DNA from: Owenia fusiformis
Taxonomy: Eukaryota > Annelida > Polychaeta > Sabellida > Oweniidae
Reading direction: 5' to 3'
Length of the DNA stretch: 64,000 nucleotides
Assembly: GCA_903813345.2 (NCBI GenBank)
Contig: CAIIXF020000011.1
Location: 1,328,571 to 1,392,570, forward strand
In this document: positions 44,993-57,598 of the stretch, piece after piece
How the letters are laid out: each line of letters starts with the position of its first letter
Position numbering within the stretch: the stretch's first letter is position 1
Made by a program: the position numbers and the translations under genes
Notes under the pieces: generated by a model
What the model was told of the DNA's origin: nothing
Database searches by the model: none
What the model saw: the letters and a program-made list of their open reading frames with translations, nothing else

Positions 44993-45536
44993 CTCTTGAA
45001 CGCGGAGTGTATTTGATAAAACTGCTTGTTGAATACAAATTAATCGCTTTTGAGTGCAACTCTGTCAAGACCCATTAGCGTACTTTGTTACATCCTAATA
45101 GTTCGAGAAAATCAAATTGAAAATAATGGTTCGCCTCCTGCTGTGTTGGTGATGAGGATCATTAGATTCTCAAATTTGACATTGCGTTTTTATCGATCTA
45201 AGCCTTACGGTATTGTAATTTTTATTGTTTTAGCATTCCAACAAATCATATAATAGGTTTGCGTGAAGTAGGATATGAATCTTTAATACAATTATATATT
45301 ATTACACAATCTTACACAATAGATTACATAACCATTATGTAACTTTATTTTTGAAAATAGGGTAAGAACCGTGGGCGCGGGTCAAACTCTGGCGTATCGA
45401 AACTCATTACCACACGCAAAACCGGTAATTTGAAGTTTTGATCGGATGTTTGAAAATCAAGGATTGAGTCATACTGCATCGCTGTCCTTTAAAATTGTTG
45501 CATTCAGATCGTAAAAAATGTTTGAAGGTAGTATGA

Positions 45537-45879
45537 CACTGGTGATCCACTCGATTACACTGGTTACCGAAACGATATAAGTTACATAAACGGTATTGGC
45601 TAAAAGTGCAGATCTTAACTGTTTTTCGAAAAACCGTTTCTGTAACTTAAGTGAAGAATTAAATCGACGATTCTGTCGTCTTGTGAACTATGTGTTCGCA
45701 AATATGTACATTTTCTTAAACATATGATACTGTTATACGTTTGTGATAAAAATGTCATGGGAATTCTGCCTACAACGTGTGAGAGAAGGTAAAAAGAAAA
45801 ATCGTACCTCGACGTTCCGACATTTTGTTACCAAAACGAACCGTTTCGGTAACCAGCGTAATCGAGTGGATCACCAGTG
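45537..45879. mobile_element. 343-bp TIR element with 5-bp TSD
   Basis: CACTGGTGATCCACTCGATT ACrCTGGTTACCGAAACG at the left recurs inverted at the right, ending CACCAGTG. TATGA flanks both ends (45532-45536, 45880-45884). CAC tips plus a 5-bp duplication recall Transib; CACTG tips also fit the CMC group. No transposase inside. Confidence 0.7.
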
Positions 45880-46003
45880 TATGAGTTGCGTTACCGGGCG
45901 TTGGGAGATCATGAATATTATACCATTCGTTTACCATCAGTTTCTTTCTGGAATTCTCTTGTTCAATACTCTTACACTTAAAGTGTGCGCCATAGTTTAA
46001 AAC

Positions 46004-46063
46004 TGCGCAGGCGCAGCGCTCTCGCTAACCTATATAAAGAAATTACAAGGTACAGTCTTCAGA
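46004..46063 (+). promoter_or_regulatory. promoter-like cluster: NRF1 site, TATA box, downstream donor
   Basis: TGCGCAGGCGCA (46004-46015) is an exact NRF1-type palindrome, TATATAAAG follows at 46031-46039, and CAGAG/GTAAGTCAGG, a strong splice donor, comes about 30 bp later. This could be a short first exon on the plus strand, but no downstream coding exon was found. Confidence 0.35.
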
Positions 46064-47660
46064 GGTAAGTCAGGAAGGTGAACAATCTTCGTCCCATGTT
46101 GATTTCCCGTATAATCGTTAACAGGCAAGTTTCACCATTGAAATTGAAAATTACTATTATATATACTTTGTAGATGTTATTAATGAGCTATTAAAGGAAT
46201 CCAACACCTTGCAAAACTTCTTAACGGAGAGGAATAAGGGAAAATGCTTGCCGGATTCTGAATCTGTGTATTTTTTAATGATTTTTCACCGTCTTAGAAT
46301 TTCAATTTTTTTCCTTTGAAAAAATGAGATTTGCATTGTTTTCCAATTAGACAAATGAGTAAACATGAATAGCCCGAAATCTAACGGTGAGATTTTGTTT
46401 TAAAAAATCATGGATATCAAGGCTAAATATAGCTATACAATAAACATAAAAAAGCAATGCTTGGACTCTTCATATTCACACAAAAAATTAATTAGTAAAT
46501 GAGGTTTGATTTTTGTGAGAATAAGTTGTACGAGTCGCAATGCTCTACAAACACCAGACTACAGGGTGGATTAGGATCAATGACACACATAAAAATTGAT
46601 TTAAAAACATTTCATGATAATTATCTCAAACAAAAGCAGTTAGCGAAGGATACATTTCATTACACTCAATAAATAGTTATCACTTTTGACTATATATATA
46701 CATATCTCATGGGAATGTATTTCCATCTGCTCAAGATATCATATTTTAGCTTCGAAAATCACAATCGTTGGATAATACATTTGTCTCAGAATGATAGGCC
46801 ACCCTGTAGCAATGTAGCTTTCACCTGAAGTGTACCCTTGAGAATAATGAACTTACTTTCAAATTGGTCTTGCTTTTGTGGTGTATGTGGCATTTTAGCA
46901 AATCTGCCACGCTCATTTCTTTCCAGAACCATCTTGTTCACATGTAACACTAGGCTATACGCGCATGTATAGACAGATGACATAGATATACATATAAATT
47001 ATATATTGCACCTGTATTTACTTACATGGGAATATTCCCTTTGGAAAAATGCAAATGCATGAACATATATTTTCATCTTATATATGACTTCAAGCTAACA
47101 TATTATTTCATATTTATATTTTCATAGTTAGTCTAACATAAATAATAGATCCATGAGAACAATATTCTTTGTTTTCTTAAAAATTGATGGGTTTACTGTG
47201 AATTCAATAAATTACAATTTGCAAGGGGTAAGTATACTGTATGACCTTAGTTGCAAAGTACTGTTTATATATGCAGCTCAATAGCATAAAATATGTTGAA
47301 TGAAGCATATGGTGGGGATTAGTCGTGTGACACACAAACTGACCAATACATGAGGGTATTATCTACTTTTCACAGAAACCAAAGGAGGACAGTGATTTTA
47401 TTTCAACTGGGAGCTTACCTCCACACGACTGATCATGTGACCATGGTGTTGGGTCCCTTTAAGTGTATGCATCAATCAAATGGCTCATTTTGAACATATA
47501 AAAAGTATTTGTGTTTTGTTTCCCAGGGAATCGTATTCCCATGTAGTACACACATAAATAGTGTACATTATGTCGTCGCATGAGAATAACTTTGTACTAT
47601 CTCACATTTTTACGGAACTGAGAAATCAAGGTTTGAAAGTTTAGAGGTCTGTATCTTACT
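46064..47660. other. no gene recognised
   Basis: AT-rich sequence without coding frames, tandem repeats or inverted repeats that I can support. Confidence 0.4.
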
Positions 47661-47665
47661 TACGC

Positions 47666-48176
47666 CCGGTATACAGCAATGGGGCAAGTTGGGACCTCCA
47701 TAGACTTAACATTGCGTGGGACATCGTGGGACCTTTTGGGATTTTGCCCCATGAAGTCCGTGGGACTCCATGGGACTCCGTGGGATTTTGCCCCATCTTG
47801 CCCCATCGAGTCCCACGAGGTCCCATGAAGTCCCACGTGGGGCTCGGTGGGACTCGATGGGGCAAGATGGGGCAAAATCCCACGAAGTCCCATGGAGTCC
47901 CATCGAGAATGAACATGTTCATTCTTTCCATGGGGCATCGTGGGATTTTCGGTCATATGACGTGTTGTGTGAAGCCCGACATACACCAATGGGGCACGGT
48001 GGGATTTGATGGGACTCCATGGGGCTTGATGGGACTCCATGGGGCACGATGGGGCAAAGTCATCAAGGTCCCATGGGACTTCGTGGGATTCAATGGGGCA
48101 AATTGGGATTCGATGGGGCAAGATGGGACTCGATGGGGCAAGTGGGATTTTGCCCGATTGGTGTATACCGGCTTTA
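47666..48176. mobile_element. palindromic element built of GGGACTCSATGGGGCA units
   Basis: Tips CGCCCGGTATACAGCAATGG (47666) and, reversed from the right, AAAGCCGGTATACACCAATC (48176). A third tip-like sequence, AAGCCCGACATACACCAATG, lies in forward orientation at about 47971. Between them are dense runs of TGGGACTCCATGGGGC-like units, forward and complemented. It looks like one MITE beside a partial one or inserted in it. Open frames here are by-products of the unit. Confidence 0.7.
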
Positions 48177-51100
48177 GTATTGCTATGTGAAACTTGATTT
48201 TTTGTATGTCACCTGGTCTCACCCTAGAGATATCTTATATGAAATATCATACCTTGAAACAATTTACAAGATCCTTTTTTAAAACTATGGAAATGGAACA
48301 ATTTTCCACCGGAATATCAGCTTATTTCTAATTTCAAATTGTCATATCTGATATCAACTGTTTCAACCAATCAACTCTCTAAGAATTGGTCATGTGACTT
48401 GCAAAACTTGGAGTTATAACAATCTTATATTAAAACAAAGTATGCCAATATGCATGTTATTGTATCTAGAATGAAAAATAATGTTTTGCTTTGTAAAAAA
48501 ATCTTCAAAAATCAAAGAATATTATTTAATAAAATAAAGAAAATTCAATTTATAAAACTTTAAAATCAATTTCTCAAATAAGTACAATTATTTCTTAATT
48601 TTGGAATCTCAGGACACCCTTCAAAAAGAATTTATTGCCTTTGAAACTAAGGCAGAAGTACAATGCATTGAAACCAATGATGCCAATACGGTCCCCCACA
48701 TATTTCCCTCGGTATAAACCCTGTAGCCTAAACCTCCCAGCACATTACAATGTAGCCCCTAAGGGCCGGTCCGCTGGTCATTATCAGGTTATTTTTGATA
48801 CAGACCAGTTGATTTTTTCACTGGGTATAGGAGAATTACATTGCAACTGGTCCGTAATTCCATTTTGACCAGCAGGTTTCAGATCCTTAGGGCCTAAGAC
48901 ATAACCAATTTTTATTACATGCACATGGAAGAAATTTGAAAATAGAAAAATAATTTCTAATTCATTTTAGATTAATGAAAGTGATGAAACCTCGATTTAG
49001 GTAATCACATTTTGTTCATTGGGATGCAGCTATCATTATCCATTCATTTTCTGTTGTTTGCTACTCTGTGGAGTACAATTGGGAATTGAAGCAATTGTAG
49101 AGGTGGACACTAAGAGTGGCTCTTTGTAAAGAAATTGAACCAATTTGTTACTTTTCCAAAATAAAATGTAAATGATCTAAAAACAATGATCCCAAAAATG
49201 CAAAAGAAAGGACAAATCTGAAAAACATACTAGTAATAAAATAACTAATAAAAAGATCCCAGATGTTCAGTGAAAAGCGCAAAGTAAATCATAGATGAAG
49301 AGAAAATAAAATAAGTGTTTTAAGGGACTATACTAACATAAAGATAACTCCTTATTGATATAGTGTATGGTCAGTAAAAGTTAAAGCTAGTTGAAATAGA
49401 TTTAGCTTTTTTCCACAAACTATAAAACATCATTTTGAAAGAGATTTCAATAGTATACAGACAGTGATTGCCTTTGAGCGATGTAGTGCAAAATATGACA
49501 GTTACTATTTGTTTTGATTACTATATCTAGTATATAACCTATTATTATGTACTCTATTTGAAGAAACAAATAAGTAGTCTTTCATTTTCAACATTTAATG
49601 ATGACAGTTTCGTATATGCATTTCTATTGCATTTGGCCATTCAAACCCCTATAAGACCTGGTAGCAGGGAAGATAAAGGGTACTTTTGACTGCTCACATG
49701 ATCTAATTAACTGGTCATTTGTACTTTTCATCTTCCCTGAATTCTAGCTTAATGAGAGGGAATTGAGATGGGGCATGTATCTGAGATGAAAGCCTGTGTT
49801 TCAAATAGTAAAATTCCATGTCTATCTCAATTTTTTTGAAAATGGCAGTTAGTACAAAGTTATTCTCACGCGACGATGTAGTACTTGAATAGCCTGGTTT
49901 ATATAATATTGAAGGGCATGCTAATTGTACACACGAGTACATGCATGAAGGCCTAATATTGATATTGCTTGCATACCTAAATAAAAATAAACTCTTCTAA
50001 TCCCCTAATGTAAACACGGCGGTATACGTAGTCCGATTTATCGGAGACTTTAAGCTTTCTGTCTCATTGGATTTGCCTTTCCCCCATAACCAGCCCGCAA
50101 TCTTTTTCTCAAGTAGGCTTCTCTAGTTTCTCGTGTCCTTGAGGTAGATTCATTGGGTCACTTCCAAAGTTGATATACGGAATAAAAATTGTACCCAAAT
50201 TTCAGTTTTAAATCTCGCAGAATCCTGATGATTATAACGGGAAAAATGACAAGCAAGTTTGTTACAAACGCTTTTTTATTTATCCGCATTTTATCAATCA
50301 CATAGGGAGGCCAGGTTACAAGTTTTTATGAGAAGCTTCCCGCTCTCAATTCACTTTTATTTTCCGTATACCTTCATGCATCAATCGGCCAAGTATACAA
50401 CTTACAAATGGGAGAATACAAAATAAAATAATCCAAAGAACCACGATTCTACACGTTCACGAACAAGTTTTAAAATACTTGTATCTTATCCTCCCCTTTC
50501 TATTCTGTATAGCATTTATGCATCTTCTCCATTGCATTATTTCCTCTACAAAATGCATAGTTGAATGATGATTTACAAAAAATGTTTATATATTTTTTAG
50601 TTTGTACTTGCCTTATCATCATTAAAATAAAATGAACATATTACCCATATGCAAAAAGGTGCGCAGAAATAAACAAAACACTTATTTCAAAATACAATCA
50701 AGTCAGTACTGAACTTTCTGAATTTTTCTTTAATTTTAGGAAAGAAAAATTATTCAACACCCGCAATACGATCCACATGGAATCAACTTGGATATGTGTG
50801 ACAATCAGGGTAACATATGCATATTATGACATCACTTGTATATAGTACCCCGGACAGGTTGAATGATGCATTCGTGTTTTAATCCATATTTGCAATAAAT
50901 GCTATATTAATTATGGCTGATTATTGTTATTCATTTTTGTCATATTCAATAGTGATTTTCTCCCGATTTTCTTGGCAATCCCAATTTTCTTCCGATTTAT
51001 TTTTAGTGATTAGTGATTTCAAATAGTTTTTGTACCCCTTATTTTAATTCTCCCGATTTCTTAGTATAAATTCCAATTTTTTTAGATTTTTTCATAGAAA

Positions 51101-51876
51101 TTCCGATTTTCTCCCGATTTTCAGGAAAATCGCGATTTTCACCCCGATTATTCCCGATTTTTAAAAAGAATTATCCCGATTTTTACTTGATACGTACAGG
51201 TATGTTGTGATGACCAAAATGGACTTTTGATCATCACACGTGTCTAGAGGACTTAAAAAAGTCCCGTAAAAGACTGGTCGGTGTAAACGAGGCTTTATAG
51301 TAACAGTATGACACGTATAGCATACTACTCAGCCTAATAAACAGTCTGGATGAAAGGGACGGGAGTGAAGGGCGCCTGCAGGATTCTGGATTTGTTTTGC
51401 AAACGTTTGAATACATGACTTGTGTAAGGTTTCATTTGGAAATGTTTTTGGGCTTATGGAGCTCAAAGGTTATCTTTAGTTTTCTATTTGTCCCTTTCAT
51501 ATGTCAACTCATGCTTTATTATTTTAAATCATATATCACCTCAGTACATTCCATTTACCATTCATTTAAAATTTTGAAATATGTTTTTTTATTGAGTATT
51601 CTTGTTTTTACAACCATTCATAACCATGTATTTATGTGTTATAAACATCCAACTCTACTTTTCTTCATGAAATATTTGATCAAATGAACTTCCCATAGTC
51701 AAATTGAATTATTTGCTAAAGAATATATTAAACTTTTATAAAAACATTAGTTCGATTTTAATTGACCACAACAATGTGAAGGACCCTTTCCTTGCAAATG
51801 ATTTAAAAGGGTCTTTTAGTGCTTGCTACGTACAAATATATCACAAATTTTGCACTAAATCGATTGTTTCATAGTG
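48177..51876. other. intergenic, mostly unremarkable
   Basis: No gene recognised. 50945-51185 contains about ten imperfect TCCCGATTTT / TTCCGATTTT units (degenerate simple repeat). Otherwise nothing supportable. Confidence 0.45.
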
Positions 51877-52806
51877 TCAAGGAAGGTCGTTCTTCATGAT
51901 CTTGTCTTCTTGAAGGTCAATAGTGCCGTACAATACAGATCTCGAAATATCCCCAAATGTTGTATCAGATTCATTGATTTCCCTTTCAGTTGGAATATGT
52001 CCTTTCCACTTTCGTACAAAAAGATGAATCGCATAATTGTTATGCCAATTGTAGTTCGTAGCGAATATTAGGTCGATTTCTTTTGGTGATGGCCGATTGA
52101 GAGACGTCATCTCGATGTGAATATCTTCGGGAAATCGTGAAGCAATTTTGTCTGCCATGCGTCCACTATTATATGCCCATTTTGATCTTTGATCATCAAC
52201 AAAATTATTGATCCATATTTTCAAGAACTTTGAGCCTGGTTCCGAGATGATGATCCCACCACATAAAAGAACAGTTTCATTCAAGCTTTCGGACCCCATT
52301 GTGAATGAGTAAACGCGCAGGGGATCAAATGATCGTAACGCTATCACATCTGTATCTAAATAAATACCCCCTGTTCTGTTAAGTATAATGAGTCTATCAA
52401 TATCACTGGCTGAGATATCTTCAAAAGGAAAACGAATTTGCTTACCGAACAAACTTCTTGTAGGAGAACGATGGATAATCTCAAAATCTGATATCTCCGT
52501 TGTTCGATTCCAGTAATGTCCATTTGGAGTGCAATTTGTGTGGAACATAATTCTTGATGGTCTAATGAACTTTGATGCACTCAGTATGCTAAGATACTGT
52601 ATAAAATTCCAAGTTGTCGGTTTCCTTGAGTACCAGATGTAGTGTACAATATTAGGTACTTTGTACTGAAGGTTCTTCGTAGTCAGATGATCAGATTCAA
52701 AAAGTTTGTCCTCGATGTGCTTTCCCGTTAGCTGTTTGACACATATGTAGATACATACGCTAGTGAAAACGACCAGTATAACAAATAAACGATGTGCTGC
52801 TGTCAT
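51877..52806 (-). CDS. type II membrane DXD glycosyltransferase (Gly_transf_sug, GT32-like), 309 aa
   Basis: Single-exon frame with ATG at 52804-52806 and stop at 51877-51879. Residues 7-23 are a signal-anchor (LFVILVVFTSVCIYICV), so a Golgi type II topology is expected. VPNIVHYIWY (50-59) is the usual start of the catalytic domain. ASDIDRLIILNRTGGIYLDT (133-152) followed by D153 gives the Asp-x-Asp metal/nucleotide-sugar site (DTD, 151-153) in the GGIYLDTDV context typical of the OCH1 / alpha-1,4-galactosyl- and GlcNAc-transferase sugar-binding DXD family. N-glycosylation sites are at NRT (100, 143) and NET. The last ~100 residues contain no motif I can assign. Length and completeness fit a functional enzyme. 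Donor sugar and acceptor cannot be told from sequence. Intronless structure is common in invertebrate expansions of this family. Confidence 0.85.
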   Translation of the reverse strand: MTAAHRLFVILVVFTSVCIYICVKQLTGKHIEDKLFESDHLTTKNLQYKVPNIVHYIWYSRKPTTWNFIQYLSILSASKFIRPSRIMFHTNCTPNGHYWNRTTEISDFEIIHRSPTRSLFGKQIRFPFEDISASDIDRLIILNRTGGIYLDTDVIALRSFDPLRVYSFTMGSESLNETVLLCGGIIISEPGSKFLKIWINNFVDDQRSKWAYNSGRMADKIASRFPEDIHIEMTSLNRPSPKEIDLIFATNYNWHNNYAIHLFVRKWKGHIPTEREINESDTTFGDISRSVLYGTIDLQEDKIMKNDLP

Positions 52807-53036
52807 GTTTGAATGTGAACTACACGCCTTTTCTTACAATTTACATTTCCTTAAAGGCCCTATATAAAGTTTAAATCACTTTGGCGTATATTATAGTCTT
52901 ACACAATGTTATCAAAATGTGGTATGTGAAACTTTTCAATTAAATTCTAAAATAGTGATTTTGAAGGAGTATTTGTGCAAAAATTGTGAACTTAATTTCC
53001 AATATTTTTGGTTGTTGTCACCCTCATATATTGAAA

Positions 53037-53147
53037 AAGCTAAGTTCACACCAACGGTGCTTTGATGGCACTTTAAAGCGACGTGCGAAGCGGCTTTGCA
53101 CGCCGCATTAAAGCGCCATCAAAGCGCCGTTGGTGTGAACTTAGCTT
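53037..53147. mobile_element. 111-bp near-perfect palindromic MITE
   Basis: AAGCTAAGTTCACACCAACG G...TTGATGGC / GCGCCATCAAAGCGCCGTTG GTGTGAACTTAGCTT, with centre GCGAAGCGGCTTTGC. TSD not resolved. Confidence 0.75.
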
Positions 53148-54315
53148 AACTTTTACTCGATATATCTAATGGAGTGTAGAAAATAATATTTTAAGTTTAA
53201 AGTGTTGCATTTTATGGCCAACCGTTGCTGATAAAATTGCAGGAAATTCAAATATTCGAAAATTTAAATACCAATAACCTTTTTTTAAATATAAATGTCA
53301 ACTTTTTCTAGAAAATTTCCTAATACGCCTTTTTAAGTCATGATAAATAATATTTAGATGGTCAAACACTATTTTCAAACTCTGACCGGGGCCTTTAACT
53401 TTGCAGCTCAACTTATCAGAGCTTATCAGTACCAAGAGAAGAGCAGTCAATTACATTCTGATACTCATAGCGATAGACGTCCTTGCTCATAGCATCTTTC
53501 TGTTTCACCTCAAGGCTGAGAAGAAATGAGATGTCATGGTTTATCATGATAAGTCGATTATTATTCATACACATATATTTTACATCGTAAAGTATGTAAA
53601 TAATGCCAATCTTACCTGAGCAGCTTGAAATAATAGAATGCCTCTTGCATATTGTATAAATTGAAGAATTGAAATGTCCCGATTTCAGTCAAAAAATAAT
53701 CGGTGGTCCATTACCTTGATGACAAAATTGAAGACAGTGTTTTGTTACCTAAATTAGTGACATTGATCTTAAATTGCTACTATTTTATCCCTTTATAATT
53801 ATAGTGTTGCCCATTTGTACATAATTCGAGTAAGAAATAATCGATTTGATCTGTTGATGGTTATTCAGCACGTGCAAAGCGGCCTTGCCTTTTAAGGAAC
53901 AAGTGCATTCTTGGATATTCTGCAAAAGTTTCGTAGAAATCCATGAATTTTCAAAAACATATTGAAATAAATTGTATTAGTGAACCACCATGTATATAAA
54001 ACACTACTTTTTATTCGATGACTTTATTATCAATTCTTTTTCATATTGGTATAACTTTTTGCAGATGATAATGTCCGTTTCACATGAAAGACTTTGTATT
54101 TAGCGATATGTCATATTTAAATGAAAATAGCAAAATGTCAAGTGATAAGGCAAAAAATTTCAAACAGTTGGTCATTAGTCTGAGATTATAGGAGTTGAAA
54201 GGCAAAATGCCTTTAAATGCCAATAAGAACCTGTAAGCATAAAATGTTCAAATGAAAGGACTTTTCATTTTGTTTACAGAGAACACATGAGGTATATAAT
54301 TATAAAACAAATAGT

Positions 54316-54471
54316 GACTGCCATATTTTCGGGAAATAGTGTTAAGATGTTCCCCTCTGGAATATCCTGTCCACTGACATGCTCACTTGGCCTATAACCT
54401 CGGGGGAACATGTCAGTGGACAGGGCATTCCTTCGGGAAAAATAGTTTACACTATTTCCTCAATGGCAGTC
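54316..54471. mobile_element. 155-bp palindromic element
   Basis: GACTGCCATATTTTCGGGAA ATAGTGT pairs with ACACTATTTCCTCAATGGCAGTC. The inner stem is CTGTCCACTGACATG / CATGTCAGTGGACAG. Confidence 0.65.
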
Positions 54472-55858
54472 TTGTATATTGTATATTTGTATTATATTGC
54501 ATTTCTCTTTGATATACCTCTATTTTGTATACAATATAAATATATCAAAAACTCCTTTCTGTTCTAGCATAAGTTAAATTAATTGTCCAATTTTAAGATC
54601 ACCACGTTTCTTTTTCTCAAATACAACATAATAATGTTTGGAAATCGGGAAAATATTACAGGAAATGTGTTTTAATTTGTGTGGCCACAAGCACAAACAG
54701 TGGCCTATTCTCGAAGTTACACTCAGGTAAATGTATCTGAATATCGACCCAACTTTTTCTATTCTTCATTCTTCTTTTTTCTTTCTCCTCTCCAGTTTTC
54801 TCGCTAAATAGAAACGCTTACCTTAAGCTGCTTACATGGTTAATTTAACGAAGGATTGTCTATGAGAAGATTGGGCATTAGGTTAACTTTTCATCTAGGT
54901 CACAGGTCAAGTCTGTATTCATTATTTTTCCAGTTTTGTCGGTTGTCCTTCGTTATTCTTTTGTTTTCTGTTATTATCTTTGTGGCTAATTCCGTTAGGG
55001 ATTTTTGATTATTCTTACCATTTATCGACCAGGGAGTTTTGTGTCTGAAAACTATGTCAGTGACCTCTAAATGCAATATTACTAGCATGAATACGATGGA
55101 AATTTTTTCTCAGGATTCTGAATTAAAAATCGACTTCTGGTCTATATTCTAGATTGTTTGGAATCTCAAACATTGGTACATCGGGGTTCTCACCAGACTT
55201 TTAGACTCCGGAGTAGATGTATTAAGACCCTCTTTCTCCAGAGTCTAACGGTTTTTGCGGAGTCTAGAGTGTTTTTTCCGGAGTTCAATTTTACATTTTT
55301 TGTCACATTATTTGTGGTAAAACTCTTGAGACAATACATAAACTAGATACAAACAAGGAATAGGAAGTCAGAAACGTATTAGAAATGTATATTATGATTA
55401 AAATAGGAAGATAATCTTAATTGTGGAATTTTGAAAAGTATACTAATAGAATATCTCTGATCTCACACGAGGGAGGAGTATAGTCACGATACCGCGAAAA
55501 ATCCGGAGTCTAAAAATTTCCTGGTGAGAAACCTCAGCATGATATATGTACCTGGTTAAGTTCATGGCGCCGAGGAAAAAATCGATTAAAAATGCCAGAT
55601 TAACATGAATTTAGATGCATTTGGTGATGGCCTACAATGATAGGACTTAAATTCTTGAAACAGACATGGTTAAAGATTGCACAATATTTTTAAGTGTTCG
55701 ATGAAATGATTGCTTGTGCTGTGTATTATAACCAGTCATTTCCTGACGAAGCGATTGTTGTTGATTGTTGAAGCAATAAAAACCAGACAGGTGAAAATTA
55801 TATCTGAACTTGTAATTTGTGGATAAACTTTAAAATACCCTTGTACATATTAACGAGC

Positions 55859-55905
55859 ACATAAACAAACAAAAAACAAACAAACAAACTAACAAACAAA
55901 CAAAC
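55859..55905. repeat. (AAAC)n microsatellite
   Basis: About eleven imperfect AAAC units. Confidence 0.8.
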
Positions 55906-56104
55906 GGTGGCTTTATATTAGGTAGTAGATCTTTATATCATTTATTCATATTTATAAATAACATAACAATCAAATAGAGATAATGACATACATGTTTATG
56001 ATTCATAAAGTCATACAGATAACATATTTACATAAAACAAAACTAGAATAAAATAACCTAACATTTACTTTGGCTTGGGGCGCATATGGTGCCAATCATA
56101 CGCG

Positions 56105-57598
56105 CTATTGTATAAAGTGGCATTCAAAGTCATTCTTGTTCAAGAATACGGTAATTAATGACGTTACGTAATGAAGTATTACGTAAAGAGGGGTGCCGAC
56201 TGGACTTACCCTAAACGTTTTAAAGGGAGGTGTTTTGAAAGGGCCGAGAACATATCCTTTTTCTAATTCCTTCTTTAATAACTCCGTAGTTGCCTCCGGT
56301 TGTTTCCTAGCCGAAAGAAGGTTACGGCATTCGAGTGTCGGCAATTGAATTTCGCTAACCATGGTGTCAAATCCGTTTGTAAGTCCAGTACAAATATATT
56401 GCACGAAGTTTTTGTCTGGGTGCATTTTTAACTCGGATGCTAATTTTTTGACGTTTACAGGAGTGGACGCTACCATGAGATTAGGTTCTAGTCAGTTATT
56501 TCCACTTTTAGTTACGGAATTGACATCAGCGGTTTCAGACGTTTGTTTTGTAACGTGTGCTCCATTGCAATCTGCATATGTGCAACCACGGGAACTATTG
56601 AAATTATTACAAATCTCCCTGCCATCTTTGCGTTGTATAGAGCGGCCTCTCATATCCTTTGAGCGGTTGAGCATGTTGCTTCCTGTTGACGAAGAGCTAA
56701 CATGTGTCTTGACGTTGTCACCGATCTTACTGTTCAGTACAAGTTGCCATAAGTCCGAATTTCTGCAGCCCCAATCGACCTTTATTTGCAGATTTATCCA
56801 GGCAGCGCATGCCTGGGAACTGAAACGCTTATGGTACTCATAGAATTTTGGGCCAGGGTAGGAGTTATAAAGTTCTAAAATACCATGCTGGTATCTATCA
56901 AGCTCATCGCGTCTTCCTGGGAATTTTTCACACATCACCCTTTTATACTTGTCAAACGCTGTGATAAATTCGGCGATGTTAAGAGAGACTTTAAGCTTTG
57001 GGTCATTGTCCATGTTGATGGGCTTCAGACAGAGTTTTCCGTCGTCATCCGTATCTAATGCTGGTGTTTTCGAAAGTTCCTAATACGGCACTAGCAAACA
57101 TGCTAAGTTGACATATTTCCCGGATTGTATCGCCTTTCTAACCCCGGGTGAAATAATGTCTACAATAGGTAAAGAATTCGGGTGAATACCTTTGGAACCG
57201 AGGCCTGCTGATGATGATCCATCTCGTGGTCTTGGCTCTATCGCCGCCGAATTCTCTATTTGCTCAGCTGAGCCAGCAGCGAACGGTATGTTCTGTTGGT
57301 TAACAAGGGAACTCACGACGTCAGTAAGATTTTCGACCTTATTTTCAAGATCCTTGATAATTCTTCTTTCTTCAGACATTACTGGTACGGGAGGTACGAT
57401 GGGGCCGATTTCGATTTCATCCTGCTCCTCGGATGGTATAATCCCGTCGTTAGCGTCATCATTCATAACATTGTCCATATACAAGTTTCTCAACGCTGTG
57501 AGCGAAATCTTTTTCTTAATCTTTATCCCTATGTCTGACAATTCTTCCTTCATATGTTCTGATGAAGGATAGGAAATACGTCGTTTTTTAGGTGGCAT
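56105..57598 (-). pseudogene. truncated DIRS-like retrotransposon: gag-like ORF and start of reverse transcriptase
   Basis: One continuous frame (ATG at 57596-57598) runs to about 56190 with only two in-frame stops: TAG at 57080-57082 and TGA at 56492-56494. Part 1 (57080-57598): basic start (PPKKRRISYP), acidic middle and coiled-coil DLENKVENLTDVVSSLV. Part 2 (56492-57013): FITAFDKYKRVMCEKFPGRR and YHKRFSSQACAAWINLQIKV, as in the gag-like ORF of DIRS/Ngaro elements, then a C-x7-C-x4-C-x3-H finger. Part 3: VKKLASELKMHPDKNFVQYI, GLTNGFDTM and GPFKTPPFKTFRVSPVG, the start of DIRS-type reverse transcriptases. The match breaks off there. No RNase H, methylase or tyrosine recombinase follows, so the copy is dead. 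Confidence 0.7.

Noticed and set aside
47656-48222. Several overlapping 65-154-aa frames rich in HGTSWD / CPIESHR
   Set aside because: Produced by the GGGACTC-ATGGGGC repeat units of a MITE.
57192-57572. 126-aa plus-strand frame
   Set aside because: Opposite strand of the DIRS gag-like frame.
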